From Chitinophaga pinensis (GTDB lineage Bacteria > Planctomycetota > Phycisphaerae > Phycisphaerales > SM1A02), in assembly GCA_943329105.2 (NCBI GenBank), contig CALQCP020000002.1, forward strand, positions 1 through 51,818: a stretch of 51,818 bases of DNA. The letters run 5' to 3'. Below, one piece after another: positions 8,034 through 16,897 of this stretch; the first letter of the stretch is position 1; each line of letters begins with the position of its first letter. The notes below the pieces were generated by a model. The model saw only the letters and a program-made list of their open reading frames with translations. It searched no databases and was not told the origin of the DNA. Both the position numbers and the translations under genes were made by a program.

Positions 8034-9755
8034 ATGTACTTGCACCCTCGACGTGTCGCAGCCGACGGTTCTCACGCCACCACACCACTGCATGCAACCC
8101 GCCCGTGGACCGTACGGATGTGCGCGCTTCTATTCATGGTTGGCATGCCGTTCACTCTTCTCATGCAAGCATGCGGGCCGATGCGCTCCGGCGCGTTCGA
8201 CACACCACTGAATCCGCAGCAGTCTGCAGTACAGGCATCGCTGAGTGCGGCCGGAAGCAACTCTGCAGCGATTGAATGCTTCCTTGCCACCTATGAACAT
8301 CCCGCCGCAGGCGTTGCGCTGGACGCAGAAAAGTGCATCGCCGCGCGCTGGCTCGTATCCAACATGCGTGGCCATGGGTTTGTGCTCTTTACATTGCAGG
8401 ACGCCAAAGGCAACGACATTCCCTTTGATATTGATCACTATCCAACGCTTGACGCAGCGCAGCTGGCGCTTGACGCCCTTGAGAAGGAACACGGAACGGT
8501 TGACTTCAAGATGCGCCGCTTTGACGCCGATCTTGAGCATGCTTCGTGCGCATTTCTCTGTGAGAACCTTGAGCAGGCATTCGCATCCTGGCGCAACGAT
8601 CCGTGGATGCGCGGCGTGCGCTTTGAAGTGTTTCTTGAATCAGTGTTGCCGTACCGGGCATCCAACGAACCGCTCTCCACGGGCTGGCGCGCCGCCGCGC
8701 GTGAACGAATGGCGCCAGATCTTTCGAAGCTTGGCCCGAACCCCACGCTGGCGCAGGTCACCACGACCGCCATCGATGCGGGTCACGCATGGGTTCCCTT
8801 TAGCGACCGCTACTACATGCACCCCACCGATCAGTCGTACGCAGACATGTGTCGCACCAAGCTCGGTCGCTGCGAAGACATCACCAACATGATTACGTTT
8901 GCTGCGCGCGCTTCGGGTGCCATGGTGGCGAGTGACTTCACGCCATGGTGGGCAAACCGTGACAACAACCACGCATGGGAAGTAGCGGTTGATGCCAACG
9001 GGCAGGGCACCGCCGGTCTCTCGAACCGTGCTGCCAAGGTGTATCGAAGGACCTTCTCCGCGCAGGCCAGTTCGCTGGGCGCACGCAAGAGTGAGTCTGA
9101 CAAGGTGCCAGGCTTCCTGAAGTCAAATACCATCCGCGATGTCACCGCGCAATACGAACCGGTGACGGACATTCGGCTTGATGAATTTCCAAGCGCACCG
9201 GCAGCAACGGGCATCACGTTGGCGCCACCAGCAGACATGCCCACCAAGTTCGTTTACCTGGCAGTGTTCAACGGCGGTGAATGGCGACCGATGGAATGGA
9301 GCCAATGTCTGAACGGCCGCGCCACGTTCAAGGACATGGGTCGTGGAATTCTCTACCTCCCGGTCTGGAGTAACGGCACGGAGGTTGCTCCAGCCGGTGC
9401 GCCATTCACGGTGGACGACGGCGGACGCATGCACGTCATTCCCGATTCCCCAAGCGCTGCGGATGCCTCGATCACGTTGGAAGCGTCAGTCACCATCCCT
9501 GCAACCCCCGATCCGGACACGCAACGCACCAAGACCCGCGTAGCGGTGCGCCCCGGCGTTGAATATGAGTTGCTCTCATGGACTGCGCCCGCAGGATGGA
9601 AATCCATCGGCAAGCACACCGCCATGGCGGATACTTCCACCAATGTTTCGTTTGTGGGCGTTCCCGCGGGCGCGCTGTGCTGGTTACGTGCCGCCGACGG
9701 ACGTGGTCTGGAGCGCCCTTTTACGGTGGTTGATGGTCAACAGGTCTTTTGGTGA
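8034..9755 (+). CDS. Transglutaminase-fold lipoprotein-like protein
   Basis: An exported protein of about 573 residues with a transglutaminase-like (papain-fold) domain. The key region is GRCEDITNM, then ASDFTPWWANRDNNHAWEVAVD. With the start used here the likely triad is Cys280, His313 and Asp320. Such domains act as transglutaminases or cysteine proteases in other bacteria. A hydrophobic stretch, MCALLFMVGMPFTLLMQAC, ends in a Cys that could be a lipidation site, but the lipobox is weak (LMQAC). The start is uncertain: GTG 7992 directly after the uup stop, ATG 8034, or ATG 8118 just before the signal sequence. The C-terminal third contains repeated beta-rich segments (for example the part around VYLAVFNGGEWRPM) that resemble carbohydrate-binding or Ig-like modules. 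Confidence 0.78.
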   Translation: MYLHPRRVAADGSHATTPLHATRPWTVRMCALLFMVGMPFTLLMQACGPMRSGAFDTPLNPQQSAVQASLSAAGSNSAAIECFLATYEHPAAGVALDAEKCIAARWLVSNMRGHGFVLFTLQDAKGNDIPFDIDHYPTLDAAQLALDALEKEHGTVDFKMRRFDADLEHASCAFLCENLEQAFASWRNDPWMRGVRFEVFLESVLPYRASNEPLSTGWRAAARERMAPDLSKLGPNPTLAQVTTTAIDAGHAWVPFSDRYYMHPTDQSYADMCRTKLGRCEDITNMITFAARASGAMVASDFTPWWANRDNNHAWEVAVDANGQGTAGLSNRAAKVYRRTFSAQASSLGARKSESDKVPGFLKSNTIRDVTAQYEPVTDIRLDEFPSAPAATGITLAPPADMPTKFVYLAVFNGGEWRPMEWSQCLNGRATFKDMGRGILYLPVWSNGTEVAPAGAPFTVDDGGRMHVIPDSPSAADASITLEASVTIPATPDPDTQRTKTRVAVRPGVEYELLSWTAPAGWKSIGKHTAMADTSTNVSFVGVPAGALCWLRAADGRGLERPFTVVDGQQVFW

Positions 9756-9783
9756 CCGCACGCACGGGGGACGCCGGTGGCTA

Positions 9784-9823
9784 CATACACCAATGTATGC
9801 ATTTTCATGCATTTATCTGTACA
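9784..9823. repeat. Cluster of short palindromes before the GAF-GGDEF-EAL gene
   Basis: CATACA (9784-9789) and TGTATG (9794-9799) form a perfect inverted repeat with a 4-base spacer. Two ATGCAT palindromes (9797-9802 and 9807-9812) and one TGTACA (9818-9823) follow. The block is AT-rich, unlike its surroundings, and sits 30-70 bp before the ATG at 9853. It is a reasonable operator or promoter region, but no known regulator site is recognised. Confidence 0.35.
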
Positions 9824-9852
9824 TCCGCCGCAATGCAAGTAAATTTCGCTGT

Positions 9853-11694
9853 ATGAAATCAGCCGCTCAAACGATTGGTCGGCTCTCCCCCGAGTTACTT
9901 CTTGCCGCTCAGCAGCAGGTGCTTGAACAAGTGGCGCGTGCTGCGCCGCTCTTTGACACGCTCACCGCCATTTCGCGCTACTCCGAAACGTCCATTCCAA
10001 CCATGATGGCCTCCATCTTGGTGTACGACGAAGCCACGCAATCGTTGCGCAAGGGTGGATACGGATGCCTGCCCGCCACGTTCGCTGCCGCAGTGGATGG
10101 AATGGTGCCTGGTCCCGCCACCGGCAGTTGTGGAACCGCCGCATTCCGCCGCGAGCGCGTCATCAGTGAAGACGTCCGCGTCGATCCACTCTGGGGCGCG
10201 TTCCGGGAATTTGCGGCCTCCTACGGAATTCAGTCGGCGTGGTCTTCGCCGATCATGGGTAGCGACGGCCGCCTCTTGGGCGTGTTCGGCATGTACTACG
10301 GCGATTGCCGTGCACCGACTACGGAAGACTTGTCGTTTGTTGACCACTTCGTCCACTTGGCTGCCGTTGCCATTGAACGGCATCGCGTCGATGCTGATCG
10401 CGATCATCAGACCACGCACGACAGTCTCACTGGTCTGGGTAATCGTCGCAAGCTCGAGCGTGAGGTTGCACGCCTTGTCGCCGATCCAACCACAACGCCG
10501 CGCTGCATTGCCATTGTTGATCTTGACCATTTCAAGATGCACAACGAGAACCTCGGTCATCGCGTCGCGGATCTGCTCCTGCAGGACGTGGGCGCGCGCA
10601 TTGCCGAGGTCGCTGGTGTTGGTGACCTGCCAATTCGTTTCGGTGGCGATCAATTTGTCCTGATTACACCGGTCAACAATGAGGCCATGCACGCGCGTTT
10701 CAGTCGGCTGATTGCATCATTCGAGCAGCCATTCATTGCTGACGGTCTCCCTATTCGGCTTTCGGTTTCCGCTGGTATTGTTGAGTGGGATCCGCGTACC
10801 ACCGACTTTGAGGCGGCCCTCTACCAGGCTGAGCAAGCATGTATCGCCGCCAAGCAGCGCGGCCGTGATCGGTGGGTCGCCTTTAGCGCCGAAGATCGCC
10901 AGCTTGCCGACGAGCGCCGCCGCGTTGCGCGCGTCCTCGCCGATGCCATTGCCGCGCACAAGGTGTTCACTCATGTCCAGCCGATCATCGACCTCGCCAC
11001 CGGCGCGCCGGTGGGATTTGAAATGCTCGCCCGCCTAGCGGACACTCCATCGGGAATGATCATGCCTTCGGTATTCATTCCGATCGCCGAAGAGAGTTCG
11101 CTCATCGATTCCCTGGGAATGAGTGTGCTCCGTTCCACTTGCCAACTCTTGGCGTCTTCTGGTTCGCAACTTGATGGCCTGACAGCCAATGTCAATGTCT
11201 CGCTCCGCCAGTTGATGCGCGACGGGTTCCCGAAGGCTGCCGCTGCCGCTGCCGCGGAGTTCGGCGTTGCGCCGAGCCGCCTGTGCCTCGAAATCACTGA
11301 GAGTCAATGGCTTGACGGCGACGGTCCAGCGCGCAACGCGCTGCTGGAACTGAAGGCGATGGGATTCCGCCTCGCACTTGATGATTTCGGTACCGGCTAT
11401 GCCTCCCTCCGCCTGCTGCAGAGCGTTCCGTTTGACGTGGTAAAGATTGACCGCAGTTTCACGCAATGCCTCGGCGACAACGGTGCTGGCACCGCGCTGT
11501 GCGAGGCAGCACTTCGCATGGCCGCCGCGTGCGGCATGCGTGTGACCGCCGAAGGCGTGGAGACGCAAGAACAAGCTGACTTGCTGCGCGTCATGGGCTG
11601 CCAGCAAGGGCAGGGCTATTGGTGGTCGCGCCCGCTGCCGTCGGCTGATGCCATCAAGTGGATTGAGAATCGCCAAGCGCAGCCGGCTTTCTGA
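9853..11694 (+). CDS. GAF-GGDEF-EAL protein, probable cyclic-di-GMP phosphodiesterase
   Basis: A 613-residue soluble signalling protein. A GAF sensor domain (about residues 20-175) is followed by a GGDEF domain (about 185-345) and an EAL domain (about 358-605). The GGDEF active site reads GGDQF (264-268), so the catalytic Glu is replaced by Gln and cyclase activity is doubtful. The EAL domain keeps the first catalytic Glu (E390 in FEMLARL), LEITE (479-483), LDDFGTGYASL (509-519), KIDRSF (531-536), AEGVE (566-570) and GQGYWWSRPLP, so it should hydrolyse cyclic-di-GMP. The degenerate GGDEF may bind GTP as an allosteric site, as known for similar proteins. ATG 9853 is chosen because the open frame before it encodes an unlikely segment overlapping the upstream gene. 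Confidence 0.92.
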   Translation: MKSAAQTIGRLSPELLLAAQQQVLEQVARAAPLFDTLTAISRYSETSIPTMMASILVYDEATQSLRKGGYGCLPATFAAAVDGMVPGPATGSCGTAAFRRERVISEDVRVDPLWGAFREFAASYGIQSAWSSPIMGSDGRLLGVFGMYYGDCRAPTTEDLSFVDHFVHLAAVAIERHRVDADRDHQTTHDSLTGLGNRRKLEREVARLVADPTTTPRCIAIVDLDHFKMHNENLGHRVADLLLQDVGARIAEVAGVGDLPIRFGGDQFVLITPVNNEAMHARFSRLIASFEQPFIADGLPIRLSVSAGIVEWDPRTTDFEAALYQAEQACIAAKQRGRDRWVAFSAEDRQLADERRRVARVLADAIAAHKVFTHVQPIIDLATGAPVGFEMLARLADTPSGMIMPSVFIPIAEESSLIDSLGMSVLRSTCQLLASSGSQLDGLTANVNVSLRQLMRDGFPKAAAAAAAEFGVAPSRLCLEITESQWLDGDGPARNALLELKAMGFRLALDDFGTGYASLRLLQSVPFDVVKIDRSFTQCLGDNGAGTALCEAALRMAAACGMRVTAEGVETQEQADLLRVMGCQQGQGYWWSRPLPSADAIKWIENRQAQPAF

Positions 11695-11755
11695 CTTGAT
11701 CCCGCGTGCGATAGGCGCCTTACCCGCGCGCTGTGAATAAAGCACCCAAATGAAA

Positions 11756-11785
11756 GGCGCCCTCCGCATCACTGCGGAGGGCGCC
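11756..11785. terminator. Bidirectional intrinsic terminator
   Basis: Perfect 13-bp stem, GGCGCCCTCCGCA (11756-11768) with TGCGGAGGGCGCC (11773-11785), and a 4-base loop. TTGTTTATT follows on the plus side and TTTCATT on the minus side. It lies between two convergent genes ending at 11694 and 11811. Confidence 0.9.
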
Positions 11786-11810
11786 TTGTTTATTACTTGC
11801 AGTGAACGAC

Positions 11811-13208
11811 TTACTTAGCCAACCCAGCTTCAATCGCTGCGCGCAGAACCTTCTCACCTTCTGGTCCAAAGCCCACTTCGATCTTCTCTACCTTGCCATC
11901 CTTGCCGATCACGATCAGGGTGGGAATGCCAGAGATGCCGTAGGCAACAGCCAAGTCATCACCCGCCAAGAGGCATCCGTAGGTGAAGCCCTTGTCGGTC
12001 ATGTACTGCTTGCCAGCGCCTTCCTTCTTCTCCCAAGTGTTCACACCCAAGATCACCACATCCTTACCCTTGTAGTCCTCGCTGATCTTCTGAATAGAAG
12101 GCATAGCCTTCACGCAGGGTCCGCACCAGGTGGCCCAGAAGTCCAGGAGAACAACCTTGCCCTTGAGTGATGCAAGCGTTACTTCCTTGCCAGCAAGGTC
12201 CATGAGCTTGAAGTCCAAGGCGGCTTCACCGGCCTTGACCTTCATCTCCGGTCCGCGTTGTTCGGACTCTGCAGCCATTTCCTGCTTCTTGTAGCCAGCG
12301 GGAGTAGCGGTCGAGAACGTCTTCTCGTCCATGGTTGGGTCGGCCTTCACACTGTTGAACGTGGCGGTGGTGTTCATGCCGGGCATGGCTTCTTGGCCAG
12401 GAATTTCCACTGCAGTTGCAACGCGGCGGGGCAGTCCATCCGTACGAGCGAACGCGATCGTTTCAGTGATGCGCGCTAGAAGCGGCTTGCCGTCATCATC
12501 TTCCATGCCTTCAAGCTTCACGCTGCGCACTACCTTCACCACATCGCACGGCGTGCCATCCAAGGTCTCTTCGCCGACGATGGTTGCGGCAACCATCTGC
12601 GGCATGTCCTCTGGGCTTCCACCCATCGCGGCTATATCCATGCGGTTCTCGATGTACCACTGCGGCAGTGCCGCGGCGCGCTGGCCGAGCATCTGGAACC
12701 CCTGTGTATCGGAGAAGGTATAGCTCTTCTTGGCTTCGTCAATCATGACGGCGCCCTTGCCATCGAACGCGAAGCGCATCTGCGGCTTGCCATCCTTCAA
12801 GGACTCAAGCACTACGCGACCGAACGGAGCGGGTCCACCACCGTCAGTCTTAAAGTCAAGCACCACGTGCGACGGGCCATCAAGCCCCGGTGGCAACATG
12901 CTTGGGTCCACGCCCGCGACCTTCATCTCAGCAATCATTTCGATGCCCTTCAACTTCTTGACGGTCTCAACGCCGCGGTCGTGGATCGCCTTCGCCTTGG
13001 CATCGATCACGTCGACAGCCTTGGGGGCTTCGGGCGTGCCGGGAGCCTTGGTCTTGGACATCATCGGAAGCCTCGGGACGCCTTGGGCGGGGGTGTCTTG
13101 GACGGTTCCGGGCGCCGTGTCATCAGCGGTAACGGGTAGGGCGCAGGTCAGCGCCATGGATGCGGTAAGTAGGAGCGACGCGGAAATGGAAATTGGTGCT
13201 TGAAGCAT
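11811..13208 (-). CDS. TlpA/ResA-like thioredoxin-domain protein, secreted
   Basis: An exported protein of 465 residues. A signal peptide ends near ALPVTA (about residue 28). The middle (about 70-310) resembles LolA/DUF2092-like proteins, a beta-rich fold that often binds lipids. The last 130 residues are a TlpA-type thioredoxin domain with WATWCGPC (Cys362 and Cys365) and the cis-proline loop GISGIPTLIV. Such proteins reduce or exchange disulfides outside the cytoplasm, for example in cytochrome c maturation or surface protein folding. ATG 13208 is chosen because it directly precedes the signal sequence; the frame runs on to 13265 but would then overlap the divergent gene. It faces another thioredoxin-fold protein across only 23 bp. 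Confidence 0.88.
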   Translation of the reverse strand: MLQAPISISASLLLTASMALTCALPVTADDTAPGTVQDTPAQGVPRLPMMSKTKAPGTPEAPKAVDVIDAKAKAIHDRGVETVKKLKGIEMIAEMKVAGVDPSMLPPGLDGPSHVVLDFKTDGGGPAPFGRVVLESLKDGKPQMRFAFDGKGAVMIDEAKKSYTFSDTQGFQMLGQRAAALPQWYIENRMDIAAMGGSPEDMPQMVAATIVGEETLDGTPCDVVKVVRSVKLEGMEDDDGKPLLARITETIAFARTDGLPRRVATAVEIPGQEAMPGMNTTATFNSVKADPTMDEKTFSTATPAGYKKQEMAAESEQRGPEMKVKAGEAALDFKLMDLAGKEVTLASLKGKVVLLDFWATWCGPCVKAMPSIQKISEDYKGKDVVILGVNTWEKKEGAGKQYMTDKGFTYGCLLAGDDLAVAYGISGIPTLIVIGKDGKVEKIEVGFGPEGEKVLRAAIEAGLAK

Positions 13209-13231
13209 GGGAGGACGATACCCTTTCAACC

Positions 13232-14938
13232 ATGATTCTGCGCCCCGGACCCACTGCCCGTCCATTGTTAATAACGGTCGCTCTCGTTGGAATTGCAGCC
13301 GGAGCTGTCATGATGGCTCGCGGATTTCTGCCAACACGAACCCTCGCGCCCGCGCCCGCCGCTCCCGTCATTGCCTTCGAGCCGGCCACGCTGCAGCTGG
13401 GCGAACTCACAGCCGAATCGCCCAAGACAGTCGCAGTCACGCTTCGGAACATTTCTGCACGAACCATTCGAATCACCGCCGCGATCGCCAACTGCGGATG
13501 CACAACCTCCACGTTCCCTCCGGATCCCATTCCCGCCGGTGGAACCGCTGAGGCACTCGTCACTGTGAAGGCTCCACCAACGCAGGACGAATCGCTGATG
13601 AAGTCCGTGACCTTTGTGGTGGACGGTGCGGATCCGGTTTCGCTCACCGTGCTCGGTCACGTCATGAAGTCAGCACCCGGCGCCGTTGCTCCGCCGACAA
13701 CCGTTGACTCGGTAGAAGAATTGGCGCTCACCGATCGTCCGACCGTGTCGCCGCCAGCGCCGAAGCCAACAACGAAGCCCGCAACTCCTGCCGCGCCCGT
13801 GACGCCGCCCGCGCAGCGCCCCATCACCTTTGCGCGCGTTAATCCACCCATTCAGCCCGGCGCTCGTGTTTCATTTCCATCACTCGCGGCATGGGTCAAG
13901 GGCACGCCGATCACTTCATTCACGCCGGGCAAGGTGTACGTCTTTGAGTTCTTCAGTACGTCGTGCTCGCACTGCAAGGAATTTGCAGAACTGATCACTC
14001 GCTTGGCTCGCACCTATGGAGCGCAGGGCGCGGAGTTCATTGCCATTACTGATGAGGAAGCGCCCATTGTCAAGGCATGGCTTGCCCAACCCGGAAAGCT
14101 CAATGAAGTTCCGTATTCCGTGGTCTCTGATCCGGATCGATCAGCCATGATCACCTTGCAGAATGGCACCTTTCGCAACTTCAATCCTCGCTTCTTTGTC
14201 ATTAAGAACGGCATCGTGCAGTGGTTTGGCCATCCCAAGGAGGCGGAGGAGCCGATCGCCAAGGTGGTTGCTGGAACATGGGATCCCGAAACCGTTCGCG
14301 CCGCGGCAATCACTGATTCCACCGTGTCGCGCGGCAAAGATCTCTTAGACGGCGTGGCACGTGAGTGTGACAAGTCCGGCGATTGGACGCCCATGTTTGC
14401 AGCGCTCGACGCCGTGCGCGCCGTGATTCCGGAACGCGCGGGTCAGTACGACGCGCAGCGTTTCGTCATCATGATTGGCCTTGGCGATATGCCTGACGCC
14501 GGCTACGAATTCGGCCGCCGGATTGCTAAGGAGTATGCGCAAGACATGCTCACCACGCGCTCCTTGGCGCGGGCGATCCTGAATTCCCCTTATGCCAAGC
14601 GACGCGATATTGATTTCGCCATGGAACTTGCGGTGACGGCCGACACATTGGCCAAGGGCGAAGATGCGCGCGCCGCCGACACGCTGGGCCTTGCATGGTT
14701 CTCCAAGGGCAACCGAGAGAAAGCCATTGAGAACGCCGAACGCGCGGTCAAGCTTGAGAAAGACCCGAAGACCCGCGAGCAGTACGAACAGTCGCTGCAG
14801 AAATTCCGCACCGGAACCCCTGGTCCCGAGCCCACGAAGCCACGCCCGGCTCCCGCCGCGGGTACTTCAACGGCCCCATCTGCTGCAACGCCGATAGCAA
14901 CTCCATCGGCGACGCCCGCTCCCGCGCCCCCGCGATGA
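13232..14938 (+). CDS. DUF1573 plus thioredoxin-like domain protein, membrane-anchored
   Basis: About 568 residues. An uncleaved N-terminal hydrophobic helix (about 12-32) is followed by a DUF1573 (ASH/immunoglobulin-like) domain with its CGCTTS motif (about 88-93). A Pro/Thr/Ala-rich linker of some 50 residues leads to a redoxin domain with FFSTSCSHC (Cys245 and Cys248, a CSHC active site). A helical region that looks TPR-like (GLAWFSKGNREKAIENAERA) and a Pro-rich tail follow. It probably acts outside the cytoplasm as a thiol-disulfide protein. DUF1573 is especially frequent in planctomycetes and Bacteroidetes. The start codon lies 23 bp from that of the divergent TlpA-like gene, which suggests shared control. 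Confidence 0.87.
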   Translation: MILRPGPTARPLLITVALVGIAAGAVMMARGFLPTRTLAPAPAAPVIAFEPATLQLGELTAESPKTVAVTLRNISARTIRITAAIANCGCTTSTFPPDPIPAGGTAEALVTVKAPPTQDESLMKSVTFVVDGADPVSLTVLGHVMKSAPGAVAPPTTVDSVEELALTDRPTVSPPAPKPTTKPATPAAPVTPPAQRPITFARVNPPIQPGARVSFPSLAAWVKGTPITSFTPGKVYVFEFFSTSCSHCKEFAELITRLARTYGAQGAEFIAITDEEAPIVKAWLAQPGKLNEVPYSVVSDPDRSAMITLQNGTFRNFNPRFFVIKNGIVQWFGHPKEAEEPIAKVVAGTWDPETVRAAAITDSTVSRGKDLLDGVARECDKSGDWTPMFAALDAVRAVIPERAGQYDAQRFVIMIGLGDMPDAGYEFGRRIAKEYAQDMLTTRSLARAILNSPYAKRRDIDFAMELAVTADTLAKGEDARAADTLGLAWFSKGNREKAIENAERAVKLEKDPKTREQYEQSLQKFRTGTPGPEPTKPRPAPAAGTSTAPSAATPIATPSATPAPAPPR

Positions 14939-14981
14939 CTGTGCGCAACACGTTTCCTCCCTGCACCGCGTGACTGCGCCG

Positions 14982-16106
14982 CTACGGCTCTACTTCTTCA
15001 CCCGCACCATCACCCGCGCGAATCTGCAGCGAAACATCCCGCTTGCGAATCGCCTGCGAGAAGTCATCCATCCCAGCATGCTTGGCGTCGTCAGTGATAT
15101 CAGCCTGCTGTTTCGCGTCCGCAAAGCTTGCGGCAGACTTCACCCATCCGTCATCCCATGCCTGTTGTTCCCACGTTCCGTTCAGTAGCAACCGTGGTGA
15201 CGGGAACAGCGGAATGCGCTGACCAAGCGCAGTGCGCAGTATGTCCACACCGCAACTCTGCGTGACGGCGTTGTACCAACACGGTGCATGCACCACTTCA
15301 ATCGAATGCAACGCGTAGCGCTCGAACAAGATGCGCGCGTTCTCTGGTGTGCACTCAATCCGATAGCGACGCACGGTTTCGCCTCGAAAGTTTGTGCGCA
15401 CGCGTACCACATCTCGCTCATCCGCCCACACATAGATCAGCGTGTATTGCCGAAACAACCCACCCACCGCGGAGTATTGCTGGCCAACGCGCTTGCGCGC
15501 TTCAATAGAGGCGGCCAAGTACATCATGGTTCCGTCGGCACGCTCAAAGCCGAAACTCACAAAGTTGTGGCAAATGCGTTGCGGCCCCCAGAACGAAAAG
15601 AACAAGTCAACCGTGCGCAGTTGTGACAAGTCATAGGTGCGCTCCACCCATACTTCTTCGCAGTCGGTGTCACTGCTGCGGTAGCGGAAGTTTCGAATGC
15701 CCGACACGGTCACTTCGTCGCCAGTCACTGCAAACGTAGCAGTGTCCTGCACGTCGGGTTGCCAGTCCGCGTGTGCTGGTGCAGGAACGAGCCAGAACCA
15801 CGTGACCACGGAACCCCACAAGACGGCCAATCCCATCCATCGCACCACCCGTGCACGGGCGAATGTTGGCAGTGGTCCGGCTGCCAGCGCCCCGCACGCC
15901 AGCGCGCATGCAGCACCCATGGACCACGTGATGGCTGACGGTCCATCCGGAGCGAATCCGATCGCCATGGTGCACCACGCAGTGAGCACCAGCCACAAGA
16001 ACCCCAGCGGTGTTCGCCACGCCACGCCAAACACGTGGTGAATGACGCGATGACGCACTGGTGCTGAAACGTGAAGCGGCGGTGGTACGGGCAAGTTGGA
16101 GTTCAT
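14982..16106 (-). CDS. DUF4105-like membrane protein
   Basis: A protein of 374 residues. Three predicted membrane helices in the first 125 residues precede a soluble domain of about 250 residues. The soluble part has SSDTDCEEVWVERTYDLSQL, CHNFVSFGFERADG and YRIECTPENARILFERY, matching DUF4105 (the Lnb-type N-terminal periplasmic domain), a predicted thiol peptidase-like fold of largely unknown role. The final 60 residues are charged. ATG 16106 is used because it overlaps the stop of the upstream gene in an ATGA; the longer frame would run inside that gene. Last gene of a yceI-membrane protein-DUF4105 operon. Confidence 0.75.
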   Translation of the reverse strand: MNSNLPVPPPLHVSAPVRHRVIHHVFGVAWRTPLGFLWLVLTAWCTMAIGFAPDGPSAITWSMGAACALACGALAAGPLPTFARARVVRWMGLAVLWGSVVTWFWLVPAPAHADWQPDVQDTATFAVTGDEVTVSGIRNFRYRSSDTDCEEVWVERTYDLSQLRTVDLFFSFWGPQRICHNFVSFGFERADGTMMYLAASIEARKRVGQQYSAVGGLFRQYTLIYVWADERDVVRVRTNFRGETVRRYRIECTPENARILFERYALHSIEVVHAPCWYNAVTQSCGVDILRTALGQRIPLFPSPRLLLNGTWEQQAWDDGWVKSAASFADAKQQADITDDAKHAGMDDFSQAIRKRDVSLQIRAGDGAGEEVEP

Positions 16107-16897
16107 GACGGTTTGGCTGAAGTAGTCATTCGGTAGAGCAGGGCGCCTGCAACCGGCACGGCCACGGCCAACGCGTTCCACGTCCAGTTTGGCAAGTTAC
16201 CGCTGGCGTATGCCTCGCCGCACGCCGCCACGGTTCCCACCAATGTGCCGGACACCACGGAGATGGCGCCAGCCACGGAATGCATACGTGGACTCCGTCT
16301 CCAGCACGCAACCAAGGCAATACTTCCAGCCGTCCCCGCCACCGCCACACACATGATGGCAAGCGAGGGGAATCCCGTCAGCACCGCACACACGGCCATG
16401 CCGACGCAGGCCACCGCCAGCGCACACATCGCAGTGCGAAGTCCGCACATGGCGATCGCGCCGGATGACAGGGCGCATGTTGCAGCAAACAACGCACGTC
16501 CGCCGTTACTTGCGCCAGGAAATGCAACGAACGCCGCCACGCCGCACGCAGACAGCAGCGTGGCAGTAATCACCAGCGCCCGACGATGCCTCGGCACGGC
16601 GGCCGTCAGCAGCGCCAGCGCGGGCGCTACAACCGTCAACAGCAAAGCAACCAACCCAAGCCGGTGCCAGCGTTCGAACGGCGCGTCATCATCTTTCAAT
16701 TCAACGGGCAATTGCCGCAGCAGCGCCGACGGATCAACTTCGTGCACAAACGAGATGAGAAATGCAATCGCTAGCCCGGATGCCACGCAGCATTCAACGA
16801 TGGCCGCTCGTTGGCGCAGCGGGCCAAGCAGGGCAGCACTGGCAACGCCACTACCAACCAGTATTGGTAGTAGCACCACGCTGACCAGGTAATTCAC
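16103..16897 (-). CDS. Polytopic membrane protein of unknown function
   Basis: A 264-residue, Ala/Val/Leu-rich protein with about seven predicted membrane helices, including MNYLVSVVLLPILVGSGVASAALL, a block around 77-97 and three near the C terminus. No motif assigns a function. One soluble loop (HEVDPSALLRQLPVELKDDDAPFERW, about 52-75) faces one side after the second helix. It overlaps the yceI-like gene before it and the DUF4105 gene after it by four bases each. The three proteins are therefore probably made together and may cooperate at the envelope. Confidence 0.65.
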   Translation of the reverse strand: MNYLVSVVLLPILVGSGVASAALLGPLRQRAAIVECCVASGLAIAFLISFVHEVDPSALLRQLPVELKDDDAPFERWHRLGLVALLLTVVAPALALLTAAVPRHRRALVITATLLSACGVAAFVAFPGASNGGRALFAATCALSSGAIAMCGLRTAMCALAVACVGMAVCAVLTGFPSLAIMCVAVAGTAGSIALVACWRRSPRMHSVAGAISVVSGTLVGTVAACGEAYASGNLPNWTWNALAVAVPVAGALLYRMTTSAKPS

